64,000 nt of DNA from an uncultured Cellulophaga sp. (GTDB taxonomy: Bacteria > Bacteroidota > Bacteroidia > Flavobacteriales > Flavobacteriaceae): contig CANLOV010000001.1 of NCBI GenBank assembly GCA_947492955.1, positions 372,001 through 436,000 of the forward strand, written 5' to 3'. The position numbers and the translations under genes are program-made. This document shows positions 10,450 through 22,218 of the stretch, one piece after another. Each line of letters begins with the position of its first letter. Positions within the stretch are counted from its first letter, which is position 1. The notes beneath the pieces were generated by a model that was not told the origin of the DNA, made no database searches, and worked only from the letters and a program-made list of their open reading frames with translations.

Positions 10450-11670
10450 ATGTTATACTATCTATTTGATTTTTTAGAAAAAAAATACCAGCTTCCAGGG
10501 GCAGGCTTGTTTAATTTTATAACGTTTCGTGCGGCATTAGCAATAATATTGTCTTTAATTATTGCAACAGTTTATGGTAAAAAAATTATTGTTTTTCTCC
10601 GTAAAAAACAGATTGGAGAAACGGTTCGTGATTTAGGTTTAGAAGGACAAAACCAAAAAGCAGGAACACCAACAATGGGTGGTTTAATAATTATCCTAGC
10701 TACACTAATACCAGTATTATTATTTGCTAAAATAGAGAACATATATATTCTATTGCTTATGGTAACTACCGTTTGGATGGGGATTATTGGCTTTGTAGAT
10801 GATTATATAAAAATATTTAAAAAAGATAAAGAAGGCTTAAAAGGGAGGTTTAAAATAATGGGTCAGGTTGTCCTTGGTTTAATTGTGGGAGCTACTCTTT
10901 ATTTTCATCCAGAGGTAACCATGAAAGAGCAAGTAGATGAGGTTGTAACGAGTCAGTTAATATTAGACGGAAATGTAGGAGAAGAAATAAAATCTACTAG
11001 AACTACTGTGCCCTTACTAAAACACAACGAATTAGATTATGCAGATTTTATTGCATGGACTGGTGAAGGTATGGAGAAGTATGCGTGGTTAATATTTATT
11101 CCGTTGGTTATAATAGTAGTTACAGCAGTGTCTAACGGAGCAAATTTAACAGATGGTATAGATGGTTTAGCAGCAGGTACATCGGCAGTAATTGTATTTG
11201 CTTTGGGAGTTCTTACTTGGGTATCTGGTAATATTATTTTCTCTAATTACCTAGATATAATGTTTATTCCTAGAGCAGGTGAGTTGGTAGTTTTTATAGC
11301 GGCATTTTTAGGAGCATTAATAGGGTTCTTATGGTATAATGCTTACCCTGCGCAAGTGTTTATGGGAGATACAGGAAGTTTAACCATAGGCGGTATTATA
11401 GCCGTAATTGCAATTATTATAAGAAAAGAATTAATGATACCAGTATTATGTGGAATTTTCTTTGCAGAGAACCTTTCTGTAATGCTGCAAGTAGGATATT
11501 TTAAGTACACCAAGAAAAAATTAGGAGAAGGAAAACGTATTTTCTTAATGGCTCCATTACATCACCATTATCAGAAAAAAGGATACCATGAAAGTAAAAT
11601 CGTAATAAGGTTTTTAATTGTTGGAATATTATTGGCAATTATAACCATAGTAACACTTAAGTTACGATAG
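10450..11670 (+). CDS. mraY: Phospho-N-acetylmuramoyl-pentapeptide transferase
   Basis: Multi-[37 protein letters not shown] motifs. Confidence 0.95.
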   Translation: MLYYLFDFLEKKYQLPGAGLFNFITFRAALAIILSLIIATVYGKKIIVFLRKKQIGETVRDLGLEGQNQKAGTPTMGGLIIILATLIPVLLFAKIENIYILLLMVTTVWMGIIGFVDDYIKIFKKDKEGLKGRFKIMGQVVLGLIVGATLYFHPEVTMKEQVDEVVTSQLILDGNVGEEIKSTRTTVPLLKHNELDYADFIAWTGEGMEKYAWLIFIPLVIIVVTAVSNGANLTDGIDGLAAGTSAVIVFALGVLTWVSGNIIFSNYLDIMFIPRAGELVVFIAAFLGALIGFLWYNAYPAQVFMGDTGSLTIGGIIAVIAIIIRKELMIPVLCGIFFAENLSVMLQVGYFKYTKKKLGEGKRIFLMAPLHHHYQKKGYHESKIVIRFLIVGILLAIITIVTLKLR

Positions 11671-11671
11671 T

Positions 11672-13006
11672 ATGAAAAGGTTAGTGGTTTTAGGAGGCGG
11701 AGAAAGTGGCGTAGGTACCGCAATTTTAGGGAAGCAAAAAGGCTATGATGTTTTTGTTTCTGATAAAGGGAAAATAAAAGAAAAGTATAAACAAGTTCTT
11801 AAACATTTTGAAGTTGATTGGGAAGAAGAGCAGCATACAGAAGCTAAAATTTTAAATGCTGATGTGGTAATGAAAAGCCCAGGGATACCAGATACAGTTC
11901 CTTTAGTGCTTAAGTTAACTAAAGACAGTATTCCAGTGATTTCGGAAATAGAATTTGCATCACAATATACAGATGCAACTATTTTAGGAATTACAGGGAG
12001 TAATGGTAAAACAACAACAACGATGTTATTGCATCACCTTTTAAAAGACGGAGGTTGCAATGTAGGAATGGCGGGTAATATAGGAGATAGTTATGCTAAA
12101 ATGGTAGCAGCGCAAAACTATGATTTTTATGTGTTAGAGATTAGTAGTTTTCAGTTAGATGGTATCGTAGATTTTAAACCGCACATTGCCATTTTAACCA
12201 ATATTACACCAGATCATTTAGATCGATATAATTATAAGTTTGAAAACTATATAGCATCAAAATTTAGAATAGTTAAAAACCAAACTAAAGAAGATTACCT
12301 TATTTATGATGCAGATGATGAGGTAATAACAAATTGGATAAAAAACAACCCAATACAATCGCAATTAATACCTTTTTCTATAGAGAAAGAATTAGAAGAA
12401 GGAGCATATATTAAAGAAGATAAGATAATAATAAAGACACAAAATACAACTATGGAGATGATGAAAGATACACTAGCACTAGAGGGTAATCACAATCTAA
12501 AAAATACGATGGCGGCATCAACAGCAGCTAAGTTAATTCAGATTAGAAAAGCAACAATTCGTAATAGTGTTCAGAATTTTCAAGGGGCACCGCATCGTTT
12601 AGAAAAAGTGCTTAAGATCCATCATGTAGAATATATAAACGATTCTAAGGCTACGAATGTAAATGCAACGTATTATGCTTTAGAGAGTATGAAAACGCCA
12701 ACGGTATGGATAGTTGGAGGTGTAGATAAAGGTAATAACTATAAGGATTTAATGCCTTTAGTAAGAGAAAAAGTAAAGGCTATTATTTGTTTAGGAGAAG
12801 ATAATTCTAAAATAGTTGACGCTTTTGGTAATGTTGCAGATTTAATGGTAGAAACATACTCTATGAGTGAGGCCGTTAAAATAGCATACAAAGTAGCAGA
12901 GCGTGGAGATACTGTTTTGTTATCACCAGCATGCGCTAGTTTTGACCTTTTTAAAAATTATGAGGATAGAGGAGACCAATTTAAAAATGCAGTAAAAAAC
13001 TTGTAA
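11672..13006 (+). CDS. murD: UDP-N-acetylmuramoylalanine-D-glutamate ligase
   Basis: GITGSNGKTTTTMLLHHLL, NDSKATNVNAT, LLSPACASFDLFKNYEDRGD motifs. Confidence 0.95.
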   Translation: MKRLVVLGGGESGVGTAILGKQKGYDVFVSDKGKIKEKYKQVLKHFEVDWEEEQHTEAKILNADVVMKSPGIPDTVPLVLKLTKDSIPVISEIEFASQYTDATILGITGSNGKTTTTMLLHHLLKDGGCNVGMAGNIGDSYAKMVAAQNYDFYVLEISSFQLDGIVDFKPHIAILTNITPDHLDRYNYKFENYIASKFRIVKNQTKEDYLIYDADDEVITNWIKNNPIQSQLIPFSIEKELEEGAYIKEDKIIIKTQNTTMEMMKDTLALEGNHNLKNTMAASTAAKLIQIRKATIRNSVQNFQGAPHRLEKVLKIHHVEYINDSKATNVNATYYALESMKTPTVWIVGGVDKGNNYKDLMPLVREKVKAIICLGEDNSKIVDAFGNVADLMVETYSMSEAVKIAYKVAERGDTVLLSPACASFDLFKNYEDRGDQFKNAVKNL

Positions 13007-13008
13007 GA

Positions 13009-14214
13009 GTGACTCAGTTTTTCGAAAATATTAAAGGAGATAAAGCTATTTGGGGTGTTGTGGCCCTATTGGCCTTGTTTTCTTTTTTGCCAGTATATAG
13101 CGCCAGTAGTAATTTGGTGTATGTAGTTGGTAATGGAACAACTATTGGGCATCTGGTAAAGCATGCTTTATTATTGTTTTTAGGTTTCGGAATTATTTAT
13201 GGGGTACATAAAATTCCCACTCACTTTTTTAAAGGCTTATCTATTATAGCAATGCCAGTAGTATTGCTATTATTGGTGTATACATTAGCGCAAGGAACTA
13301 CTATAGGAGGGGCAAATGCAAGTCGTTGGATACGCTTGCCGTTAGTAGGTTTTACATTTCAAACCTCCAATTTAGCATCTGTGGTGTTAATGATTTATGT
13401 GGCAAGATATTTGAGTAAAATTAAAGATGAGGTTATAACTTTTAAACAAAGTATTTTGCCTTTATGGTTGCCTGTGTTTTTAGTTTTGGTGCTTATACTG
13501 CCAGCTAACTTTTCTACCGCAGCTATTATCTTTTTTATGGTATTAGTGTTGTGCTTTGTGGGTGGTTATCCTATAAAATATTTATTGGGGATTGTAGGGG
13601 CAGGAATGTTATTTTTAACACTCTTTATTTTAACTGCAAAAGCATTTCCAGATGTGTTTCCTAACCGTGTAGATACATGGGTAAGTAGAATAGAAAGTTT
13701 TACTAATGGAGAAGATTCGGAGTCCGATTATCAAATAGAAAAAGCAAAAATAGCCATAGCAACAGGAGGTATTGTAGGTAATGGGGCAGGAAAAAGTGTA
13801 ATGAAAAATTTTTTACCGCAAAGCTCATCCGATTTTATATATGCTATTATTATTGAGGAGTACGGATTGGTAGGTGGCTTTATTTTAATGTTTTTTTATT
13901 TATTACTCTTATTTAGAATTGTGGTAATAGCTAACGGAGGAGAAACAATTTTTGGAAAATTATTGGTGTTGGGAGTAGGTTTGCCTATTGTTTTCCAGGC
14001 ATTCATAAATATGGCAGTTGCAGTAGAGTTATTTCCTGTAACCGGGCAAACATTGCCATTAATAAGTAGTGGAGGAACATCTACTTGGATGACGTGTATG
14101 GCTATTGGAGTAGTATTAAGTGCTAGTAATAAAAATAATAGGGCACCATTAGAAGATGATATTGTAGAAGAAGATGAAACAAACCCTTTAGAAGTATTAA
14201 GTGGACAATTATAA
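13009..14214 (+). CDS. ftsW: Cell division protein FtsW (SEDS), GTG start
   Basis: SEDS topology; [17 protein letters not shown] motif. Confidence 0.93.
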   Translation: MTQFFENIKGDKAIWGVVALLALFSFLPVYSASSNLVYVVGNGTTIGHLVKHALLLFLGFGIIYGVHKIPTHFFKGLSIIAMPVVLLLLVYTLAQGTTIGGANASRWIRLPLVGFTFQTSNLASVVLMIYVARYLSKIKDEVITFKQSILPLWLPVFLVLVLILPANFSTAAIIFFMVLVLCFVGGYPIKYLLGIVGAGMLFLTLFILTAKAFPDVFPNRVDTWVSRIESFTNGEDSESDYQIEKAKIAIATGGIVGNGAGKSVMKNFLPQSSSDFIYAIIIEEYGLVGGFILMFFYLLLLFRIVVIANGGETIFGKLLVLGVGLPIVFQAFINMAVAVELFPVTGQTLPLISSGGTSTWMTCMAIGVVLSASNKNNRAPLEDDIVEEDETNPLEVLSGQL

Positions 14215-15295
14215 ATTTATATTATCTGGTGGAGGTACTGGCGGACATATTTATCCGGCAGTTGCTATAGCTAATGAATTAAAAAAACGCTTTCCAAAAG
14301 CTGAAATTTTATTTGTTGGGGCAAAAGACCGCATGGAAATGGAAAAGGTGCCGCAAGCAGGATATAAAATAGAAGGACTTTGGATAAGTGGCTTACAGCG
14401 AAAGCTTACATTAAAAAATTTAATGTTTCCATTTAAATTAATAAGTAGTTTGATAAAAGCACGAGGCATAGTAGCAAAATTTAAACCAGATGTTGTAATA
14501 GGCACTGGCGGATTTGCTAGTGGACCACTTTTAAAAATTGCATCGCAAAAAAATATTCCTTGTGTTTTGCAAGAGCAAAACTCTTATGCTGGCATTACCA
14601 ATAAATTACTAGCAAATAAAGTAAAGAAAATATGTGTTGCTTATGATGGTATGGAGCAGTTTTTTCCTGCCGATAAAATTATAAAAACAGGAAACCCCGT
14701 TCGTGGAGATTTAATTAGAAGTGCCACAAATAAAGAAGGGGCTTATCAATTTTTTGAATTAAAGTCCGATAAGTCAGTACTGTTAATTTTAGGAGGAAGT
14801 TTAGGGGCTAAGAGAATTAATGAGTTGGTAGAAAGGCATCTTCCTTTTTTTATAGCTAATCGTATTCAGGTAGTATGGCAGTGTGGTAAATTATATTACG
14901 AGACCTATAAAAAATACAATTCGGAAACGGTAAAAGTATATGATTTCTTAAATAGGATGGACTATGCTTATAGTGTAGCAGATATTATTATTTCTAGAGC
15001 AGGAGCAGGTTCTGTATCGGAGTTATGTATTGTAGGGAAACCAGTATTATTTATTCCGTCGCCTAATGTAGCAGAAGACCATCAAACTAAAAATGCAAAA
15101 GCATTGGAACAAGAAAATGCAGCAGTTTTAATTAAGGAAAAAGATATAGCAGAAACTTTTGAAACTGTTTTTTTAGAGGTATTTAAATCAAAAGAAAAAC
15201 AAGAAGAATTATCAGTTAATATAAAAAAGTTAGCAATGCCAAATGCAACAAAAGATATTGCTGATGAGATTGAAAAATTATTAGAAAGTAAATGA
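14201..15295 (+). CDS. murG: UDP-GlcNAc:lipid II transferase MurG
   Basis: [52 protein letters not shown]. Confidence 0.95.
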   Translation: MDNYKFILSGGGTGGHIYPAVAIANELKKRFPKAEILFVGAKDRMEMEKVPQAGYKIEGLWISGLQRKLTLKNLMFPFKLISSLIKARGIVAKFKPDVVIGTGGFASGPLLKIASQKNIPCVLQEQNSYAGITNKLLANKVKKICVAYDGMEQFFPADKIIKTGNPVRGDLIRSATNKEGAYQFFELKSDKSVLLILGGSLGAKRINELVERHLPFFIANRIQVVWQCGKLYYETYKKYNSETVKVYDFLNRMDYAYSVADIIISRAGAGSVSELCIVGKPVLFIPSPNVAEDHQTKNAKALEQENAAVLIKEKDIAETFETVFLEVFKSKEKQEELSVNIKKLAMPNATKDIADEIEKLLESK

Positions 15296-16644
15296 ATTTA
15301 AAAGAAATACATAACGTTTATTTTGTTGGTATAGGAGGCATAGGAATGTCTGCTTTGGCTCGTTATTTTAAATTTATTGATAAAGAAGTAGCTGGTTATG
15401 ATAAAACAGAAACACCTTTAACCAAAGAGTTAAGTGGTTCTGGAATTCATATTCATTACAGAGATGATGTAAAATTAATTACCAAAAATTATTTAAATAA
15501 GGCTACTACCTTAGTAGTGTATACGCCGGCTATACCCAAAGAGCATACGGAACTTAATTATTTTTTAGATAATGGTTTTACGGTAAAAAAACGCTCTGAG
15601 GTTTTAGGTATAGTAACGCAAGATACCTTTTGTTTTGCTGTAGCAGGAACGCACGGAAAAACAACAACTTCTAGTATTTTGGCGCATTTGTTAAAAGAAT
15701 CTGGAACTCCAATAACGGCCTTTTTAGGAGGTATATCGGAAGATTTTAATAGTAATTTTTTATTAGAAGGAACAGCTTATTCTGTGGTAGAAGCAGATGA
15801 GTTTGATCGCTCTTTTTTACAGCTTTCACCAGATGTAGCTTGTGTAACATCTATGGATGCAGATCATTTAGATATTTATGGTACAAGTGATGAAATAAAA
15901 AAATCGTTTAAAGAATTTGCAAGCAAAGTAAAACCAAACGGAAAACTGTTTGTTAGAAATGGTTTGCCGTTAAATGGTATTACTTATGGTATAGAAGATA
16001 ATTCGGATTATTGTATTCGAAATTTAAAGATAGAACATGGTGCCTACATTTTTGATTTGGAAACCCCAAAAAAAGTTTTTAAAGGGGTAACGTTTAACAA
16101 GCCAGGTAAACATAATTTGTTAAACGGGCTAGTAGCTTTTGCAATGGCAATGCAAATTGGTTCCCCTTCCGATAGCATTGCCGAAGCTCTAGGTACTTTT
16201 AAAGGTGTGCAACGTCGTTTTACGTACAGAATAAAAGAAAATAATTTTGTTTTTATAGATGATTATGCACATCATCCAACAGAAATAAATGCAGTTTATA
16301 ACGCAATAGAAGAGATGCATCCTAATAAAAAGGTGTTAGCTGTTTTTCAGCCACATTTATTTTCTAGAACAAAAGATTTTATAGAAGATTTTGCAACAAG
16401 TTTATCACAGTTTGATGCTGTTTTGTTGTTAGATATATATCCTGCCAGAGAAAAACCAATAGAAGGAGTTACTTCTGAGTGGTTGTTAAGTAAAATAAAG
16501 AATACGAATAAAAAAGTTATAGAAAAATCAAGCTTAATAAAAGAAATTAAAGAAATAAACCCTGAGGTTTTGGTTACAATGGGGGCAGGAGATATAGGTT
16601 TAGAAGTATTAAAAATAGAAAAAGAGTTTGCTTATGAAATTTAA
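15292..16644 (+). CDS. murC: UDP-N-acetylmuramate-L-alanine ligase
   Basis: [40 protein letters not shown] motifs. Confidence 0.95.
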   Translation: MNLKEIHNVYFVGIGGIGMSALARYFKFIDKEVAGYDKTETPLTKELSGSGIHIHYRDDVKLITKNYLNKATTLVVYTPAIPKEHTELNYFLDNGFTVKKRSEVLGIVTQDTFCFAVAGTHGKTTTSSILAHLLKESGTPITAFLGGISEDFNSNFLLEGTAYSVVEADEFDRSFLQLSPDVACVTSMDADHLDIYGTSDEIKKSFKEFASKVKPNGKLFVRNGLPLNGITYGIEDNSDYCIRNLKIEHGAYIFDLETPKKVFKGVTFNKPGKHNLLNGLVAFAMAMQIGSPSDSIAEALGTFKGVQRRFTYRIKENNFVFIDDYAHHPTEINAVYNAIEEMHPNKKVLAVFQPHLFSRTKDFIEDFATSLSQFDAVLLLDIYPAREKPIEGVTSEWLLSKIKNTNKKVIEKSSLIKEIKEINPEVLVTMGAGDIGLEVLKIEKEFAYEI

Positions 16645-17353
16645 TTGGAACTACATAAAAATGGTAGTGCTGTTACTTTTGGTAATAGGTCTTTATTCTT
16701 TTTCTAACTATAGAAGCGAGAAAAAAGAAGTAAAAGAACATCATGTTCAATTTGTTGGTAATCAGGGGCTTTACGTAACGCAGGAAACGGTTAATAAATT
16801 GTTAATACAAAATTACGGCAAGGTTAAAAACATAGCCAAAGAAAAATTAGATTTGAATAACATAGAAAAGGTAATTGCATCCAACGCTATGGTAAAAAGT
16901 TCCCAAGTTTATCTTACTGTAAATGGACAACTTACGTCAAAAATTGAACAGCGTAAACCAATAGCGAGAGTTGAAGGCAAGGAAAGATTTTATCTAGATG
17001 ATGATGGAGAAAGAATGCCTTTATCTAAAAATCACTCAGCTAGAGTTCCAATTATTACAGGAAATATAACGGGGGAAAGTTTAGAAGATATCTATGTTAT
17101 TTTAAAATATATTAACAACGATAGTTTTTTAAGAAAAAATGTTATCGGAATACATATAAAAGAAAATAATAAGTATCAATTAAAATTCCGAATGGATGAT
17201 TTTGTAGTACATCTAGGAGGGGTAAACGATTTAGAAAAAAAGTTCACAAATTTTAGGGCTTTTTATACCAAAGCAACAAAAGATAATACTTTGGATGACT
17301 ATAATAGCGTAAGCTTAGAATATAATAATCAGGTAGTGTGCACCAAAATATAA
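16628..17353 (+). CDS. ftsQ: Cell division protein FtsQ
   Basis: Single N-terminal TM, POTRA-like region, position between murC and ftsA. Confidence 0.85.
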   Translation: MLMKFNWNYIKMVVLLLLVIGLYSFSNYRSEKKEVKEHHVQFVGNQGLYVTQETVNKLLIQNYGKVKNIAKEKLDLNNIEKVIASNAMVKSSQVYLTVNGQLTSKIEQRKPIARVEGKERFYLDDDGERMPLSKNHSARVPIITGNITGESLEDIYVILKYINNDSFLRKNVIGIHIKENNKYQLKFRMDDFVVHLGGVNDLEKKFTNFRAFYTKATKDNTLDDYNSVSLEYNNQVVCTKI

Positions 17354-17356
17354 ATT

Positions 17357-18691
17357 ATGGAACAAGCTAATTATTCAGTTGGGTTAGACATAGGAACCAC
17401 TAAGATTGTAGCCATTATTGGTAAGGAAAACGAATATGGTAAAATAGAGGTTTTAGGAATAGGCAGATCTAAAAGTTTAGGAGTGCACCGTGGTGTGGTT
17501 AATAATATTACCCAAACCATAAAATCTATACAACAAGCTATAGAAGAAGCAGAATCTAATTGCGGATTAAAAATAGGGTCTGTAGTAGTAGGTATTGCAG
17601 GGCAACACATTAGAAGCTTACAGCATAGCGATTATATTACTAGAGCTAATTCAGAAGAAGTAATTAATGATGATGATTTAGATAAGCTGTGCAACCAAGT
17701 ATATAAACTTGTGATGTTGCCAGGCGAAGAAATTATTCATGTATTACCACAAGAATATAAGGTAGATGGGCAGGCAGAAATAAAACAACCTATTGGAATG
17801 TATGGCGGAAGATTAGAAGCTAATTTCCATGTAGTAGTAGGGCAAGTATCATCTATTAAGAATATAGGAAGATGTATTAAAAGTGCTGGTTTAGATTTAG
17901 CCAGTATAACCTTAGAACCTTTAGCTTCTGCAAATGCAGTATTAAGTCAGGAAGAAAAAGAAGCAGGAGTAGCCTTAATAGATATAGGTGGTGGTACTAC
18001 CGATTTAGCTATTTTTAAAGATGGTATCATAAGGCATACAGCTGTAATTCCTTTTGGAGGAAATATTATTACCGAAGATATAAAGGAAGGTTGCTCTATT
18101 ATAGAAAAGCAAGCTGAATTATTAAAAATAAAGTTTGGTTCGGCGTGGCCAGGAGAAAATAAGGATAACGAAATAGTGTCTATTCCAGGCTTAAGAGGAA
18201 GAGAACCTAAAGAAATTACCTTGAAAAATCTTTCTAAGGTAATTCATGCCAGAGTAGTAGAAATTATAGAGCAAGTGTACGTAGAAATAAAAAATTACGG
18301 ACACGATGATCAAAAGAAAAAACTAATAGCAGGTATTGTTTTAACAGGAGGTGGAAGTCAGTTAAAACACTTAAAACAGTTAGTAGAATATATTACAGGA
18401 ATGGATACCAGAATAGGATATCCTAATGAGCACTTAGCAGGAGATTCAGATGAAGAGATAGCAAGCCCTTTATATGCTACAGCAGTAGGATTATTAATGA
18501 ATGCTATAGAAACTAGTGCAAAAAATAAAGCAATAGAAAGCGAAGAAGAAATAGTAGCAGAAGAGAGTAATGCTGTTTCTGATACTAATGAAGCAGATAC
18601 AGTAGTACAACAACCCGTAAGAAAAGAGCGAAAATCCATTCTTGACAAATGGTCAGAGAAATTGAAAGATTTTTTAGATAATGCAGAATAA
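17357..18691 (+). CDS. ftsA: Cell division protein FtsA
   Basis: GLDIGTTKIVAIIG; GVALIDIGGGTTDLAIF; GIVLTGGGSQLK. Confidence 0.95.
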   Translation: MEQANYSVGLDIGTTKIVAIIGKENEYGKIEVLGIGRSKSLGVHRGVVNNITQTIKSIQQAIEEAESNCGLKIGSVVVGIAGQHIRSLQHSDYITRANSEEVINDDDLDKLCNQVYKLVMLPGEEIIHVLPQEYKVDGQAEIKQPIGMYGGRLEANFHVVVGQVSSIKNIGRCIKSAGLDLASITLEPLASANAVLSQEEKEAGVALIDIGGGTTDLAIFKDGIIRHTAVIPFGGNIITEDIKEGCSIIEKQAELLKIKFGSAWPGENKDNEIVSIPGLRGREPKEITLKNLSKVIHARVVEIIEQVYVEIKNYGHDDQKKKLIAGIVLTGGGSQLKHLKQLVEYITGMDTRIGYPNEHLAGDSDEEIASPLYATAVGLLMNAIETSAKNKAIESEEEIVAEESNAVSDTNEADTVVQQPVRKERKSILDKWSEKLKDFLDNAE

Positions 18692-18733
18692 CGCATAAAA
18701 ATATATATAGTAGAACCAGATAATACGTATTGT

Positions 18734-20689
18734 ATGAGTAAGAACACCGAATTTGAAAGTATTTCGTTTGATTTGCCCAAAAATCAAAGCAATGTCATAA
18801 AAGTCATTGGTGTAGGTGGTGGTGGTAGTAATGCCATAAATCACATGTTCCAAGCAGGGATTAAAGGAGTAGATTTTGTTATTTGTAATACAGATGCACA
18901 AGCGCTTCAAAATAGTTCAGTTCCTAATAAAATTCAATTAGGAGTTTCTTTAACAGAAGGATTAGGTGCTGGTGCCAATCCTGAAGTAGGAGAGCAAGCA
19001 GCTATAGAAAGTACAGAGGATATTAAGAGTATGTTAGGTACTAATACCAAAATGGTATTTATTACTGCTGGTATGGGTGGTGGTACAGGAACTGGTGCGG
19101 CTCCTGTTATTGCTAAGCAAGCCAAAGAAATGGATATTCTTACTGTTGGGATTGTTACTATTCCGTTTTTGTTCGAAGGCAAAATGCGTGGAGAACAAGC
19201 ACATGCCGGAATGGAAAAATTAAGAAAGAATGTAGATTCTTTAATTGTAATTAATAACAACAAACTTAGAGAAGTATACGGTAACCTTGGTTTTAAAGCA
19301 GGTTTCTCTAAAGCAGATGAAGTATTAGCAACAGCAGCAAAAGGTATTGCAGAGGTAATTACACATCACTATACACAAAATATAGATTTACGTGATGCTA
19401 AAACAGTACTATCTAATAGTGGTACAGCTATTATGGGTTCTGCATCTGCATCTGGTTCTGCAAGAGCGCACGAAGCTATTATGAAAGCTTTAGATTCTCC
19501 ATTATTAAACGATAATAAAATTACTGGAGCTAAAAATGTATTGTTACTTATTGTGTCTGGTTCACAAGAAATAACAATAGATGAAATAGGCGAAATTAAT
19601 GATCATATACAAGCAGAAGCAGGTCATGGAGCTAATATTATTATGGGTGTTGGCGAAGATGAAAACTTAGGAGAAGCAATAGCTGTTACTGTTATTGCTA
19701 CGGGTTTTGATGTTGATCAGCAAGATGAAATTGTAAATACCGAATCTAAAAAAATAATACATACTTTAGAGGAAAACCAAAAAGCAGAGCAAATTTTGGT
19801 ATCTCCTCCAGTAAAAAATATAATACACACATTAGAAGAGGAAGAAGAGGTAGTCCCTGCTCCAAAACAAACCCCAGAGATTATAAAACATACTTTAATT
19901 GAAGAGGAAACAGAAAAACCAACAAATATAATTCCTACTACAAATAAGATTAAAGATTTTAATGTAATATATGAGGAAGTACTTGCTACGGAAGCAATAG
20001 ATGAAGACGATTTTATTATTATAAATACAAATGATAAAATTAAAGATATTGAAGTAGTAGATCCTGTTGTTGTTAGTGATAAAAAAGTAGATGAAGATCA
20101 ATTTACTTTAAGCTTTGATATGCCTTTGTTTGAAATGGAGAATGAAGCAGAGAAAGAAAATGTAGTTACTTTTGATTTAGAAGAGAATATTAATGATATT
20201 GAAGTAAAAGATCATATAGAAGTTACACCTACTTTAGAATATAGCAAGGAAGAAGAAACAACAAGATATAGTTTAGATGACTATATGGATTTAGAAACCA
20301 AACTTACCGGAGCTAAATCGCAAACAGAAGAAGTTAAGCCTAAGGTAGCTGAAGAGGAAATAGTTTTTGAAAAGAAAACGGTTGAAAAAGAAATCGTAGA
20401 GGAAGTAGAAACTAAGAAGCTAGATCCTATGGATAGCCCTATAGAAGAGTTGTTAAAGGAAAGAGCAGACGAACGAAGAAAAAAGCTAAAAGATTTTAAC
20501 TATAAGTTTCAGAATAACGTAAATAGTATAGACGAAATAGAAAAAGAACCTGCATATAAAAGGCAGGGTATTGCTCTAAAAGAAAATACGAGAGACAATA
20601 AAATATCTAAAACATCTATTAGTGAAGATAGTAATGATGATATTCAATTACGTTCTAATAATTCTTTTTTACATGATAATGTAGATTAA
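18734..20689 (+). CDS. ftsZ: Cell division protein FtsZ with long acidic C-terminal extension
   Basis: GVGGGGSNAINHM, GGGTGTGAAPVIA (tubulin signature); about 300-aa acidic linker/tail. Confidence 0.96.
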   Translation: MSKNTEFESISFDLPKNQSNVIKVIGVGGGGSNAINHMFQAGIKGVDFVICNTDAQALQNSSVPNKIQLGVSLTEGLGAGANPEVGEQAAIESTEDIKSMLGTNTKMVFITAGMGGGTGTGAAPVIAKQAKEMDILTVGIVTIPFLFEGKMRGEQAHAGMEKLRKNVDSLIVINNNKLREVYGNLGFKAGFSKADEVLATAAKGIAEVITHHYTQNIDLRDAKTVLSNSGTAIMGSASASGSARAHEAIMKALDSPLLNDNKITGAKNVLLLIVSGSQEITIDEIGEINDHIQAEAGHGANIIMGVGEDENLGEAIAVTVIATGFDVDQQDEIVNTESKKIIHTLEENQKAEQILVSPPVKNIIHTLEEEEEVVPAPKQTPEIIKHTLIEEETEKPTNIIPTTNKIKDFNVIYEEVLATEAIDEDDFIIINTNDKIKDIEVVDPVVVSDKKVDEDQFTLSFDMPLFEMENEAEKENVVTFDLEENINDIEVKDHIEVTPTLEYSKEEETTRYSLDDYMDLETKLTGAKSQTEEVKPKVAEEEIVFEKKTVEKEIVEEVETKKLDPMDSPIEELLKERADERRKKLKDFNYKFQNNVNSIDEIEKEPAYKRQGIALKENTRDNKISKTSISEDSNDDIQLRSNNSFLHDNVD

Positions 20690-20713
20690 TTAATAATCCT
20701 AGAATAACTTTTA

Positions 20714-20752
20714 GGCCCGAAAACAGCTAACGTTTTCGGGTTTATTTTTTAT
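20714..20752 (+). terminator. Rho-independent terminator after ftsZ
   Basis: CCCGAAAACagctaaCGTTTTCGGG followed by a T-rich run. Confidence 0.8.
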
Positions 20753-20778
20753 ATTCGTTTTCGCTAAATAATAAAGAT

Positions 20779-21228
20779 ATGAGTTTACAGAAACAAGTAA
20801 TGGAACAAATGAAGGCAGCAATGAAAGCTAAAGATAAAGTAGCTTTAGAAGCATTGCGTGCTATAAAATCAGCAATATTATTAGCGCAAACAGAAAGCGG
20901 TTCTAATGAAGAATTGTCAGAGGATGCAGAAATTAGCTTAGTACAAAAACTAGTTAAGCAAAGAAAGGATAGCGCTACTATATATACAGAACAAGGTAGA
21001 GCCGATTTAGCAGCCCCAGAATTAGCACAAGTAGCAATTATAGAACAATTTTTACCAGAGCAACTTACAGAAGAAGAAATAGAGAAAGTAGTATTACAAA
21101 CTATAGAAGCTACAGGAGCTGCTGGTATGAAAGATATGGGTAAGGTTATGGGTATAGTTTCTAAAGAATTGGCTGGGCAAGCAGATGGTAAAACCATTTC
21201 TAGTATTGTAAAGGCAAAACTTTCGTAA
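20779..21228 (+). CDS. yqeY: GatB/YqeY domain protein
   Basis: MKAAMKAKDKVALEALRAIKSAI; IIEQFLPEQLTEEEI; GAAGMKDMGKVMG motifs. Confidence 0.9.
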   Translation: MSLQKQVMEQMKAAMKAKDKVALEALRAIKSAILLAQTESGSNEELSEDAEISLVQKLVKQRKDSATIYTEQGRADLAAPELAQVAIIEQFLPEQLTEEEIEKVVLQTIEATGAAGMKDMGKVMGIVSKELAGQADGKTISSIVKAKLS

Positions 21229-21334
21229 GCTAGTCTATAATATAGAGCTATTAGTAAGTAAGACTAAGGCCTTTAGGTAATTTTACATAGATTACATTAA
21301 TACGTACTATATTTCTAATAGCTAACATAATAAT

Positions 21335-21408
21335 GGCTGCGTAGTTCAACTGGATAGAATATCAGATTTCGGCTCTGAGGGTTGGGGGTTCGAATCCCTT
21401 CGCGGTCA
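21335..21408 (+). tRNA. tRNA-Arg (anticodon TCG)
   Basis: Cloverleaf by eye: acceptor GGCTGCG/CGCGGTC, anticodon stem TCAGA/TCTGA with loop TTTCGGC, TTCGAAT T-loop; CCA not encoded. Confidence 0.85.
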
Positions 21409-21415
21409 CAAAATT

Positions 21416-21462
21416 TAAAAATCGCAATAAGCTAAATATAAGCTTATTGCGATTTTTTTTTG
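21416..21462 (+). terminator. Terminator hairpin downstream of tRNA-Arg
   Basis: AAATCGCAATAAGCT…AAGCTTATTGCGATTTTTTTTT. Confidence 0.85.
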
Positions 21463-21630
21463 TTTTAAAAACTATGGGCGACATAGCGTTTAATTTTATA
21501 ATTAAAGCTTAGAAAAGAATAAAGCCTCTTATTTATTCAGTTCCCAACAGCTAAATATGGTTTCACAACAAAAAGGATGTACAGTATTTAATTTGTAGTA
21601 TTATTACTACAAATTAAGATTATTGTCAAT

Positions 21631-22218
21631 GTGAAATCAATTAAATACATCATCCTAATAGTATTCTTAATAAATGGGATTAGTTCTTTTAGTCAAGATG
21701 ACAATCCGTGGGTTTTGGGTGTTGGTTTTAATACAGTAGATAATTCTGGTACTCGTTTTAAGCAATTATTAAATATTACAGACAATTGGAATCTTTCAAG
21801 GTTATTAAAATTTTCAGCAGAGAAAAGGTTTTTGTTCGATTATGGAATAGAGCTGTCTACAACACTTAACAAATTTAATAGTGGTAAAATGATTAACAGC
21901 GAGTTTAATATACAAGAAGTAAATTATTTATCAGTAGATATAATGGCTAAAAATTATGTGTCTAATTATTTTACAAACCCACAGCATTCTACTTATACAG
22001 GATATATAGTTGGAGGATTGGGGAACAATTTTTTTGATGGCGTATTAAACCAAACATTAAATGCAGGTTTTGGAATAAATATTAGAATAAAATATGATTT
22101 AAGAATAAATCTACAAACGCTAGGAAAGTTTTCAATAGACGATAATAGCCCAGGAGATTCTAGTCATTTACAACACTCAATATCAATAATAAAATGGATA
22201 AAGAAAGCACAAAAGTAG
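21631..22218 (+). CDS. Secreted/outer-membrane beta-barrel-like protein at head of glycan locus
   Basis: Signal peptide MKSIKYIILIVFLINGISSFSQ; porin-like alternating sequence; GTG start. Confidence 0.6.
   Translation: MKSIKYIILIVFLINGISSFSQDDNPWVLGVGFNTVDNSGTRFKQLLNITDNWNLSRLLKFSAEKRFLFDYGIELSTTLNKFNSGKMINSEFNIQEVNYLSVDIMAKNYVSNYFTNPQHSTYTGYIVGGLGNNFFDGVLNQTLNAGFGINIRIKYDLRINLQTLGKFSIDDNSPGDSSHLQHSISIIKWIKKAQK

Noticed and set aside
1446-20101. Antisense ORFs inside housekeeping genes (e.g. 1446..1739 +, 6615..6893 -, 8469..8690 -, 14251..14505 -, 18358..18780 -, 18934..19263 -, 19895..20101 -)
   Set aside because: Fully overlap strongly supported genes and show no protein-like features.
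20742-21197. 151-aa minus-strand ORF opposite yqeY
   Set aside because: Antisense of a conserved gene; Ser/Ala/Cys-rich low-complexity translation.
21590-21616. AATTTGTAG…CTACAAATT inverted repeat upstream of the glycan operon
   Set aside because: Could be an operator, but a single short AT-rich palindrome is weak evidence.
21335-21630. tRNA-Arg as attachment site of a genomic island
   Set aside because: No integrase and no partial tRNA duplicate was noticed downstream; the adjacent glycan locus is more simply explained as a variable region.
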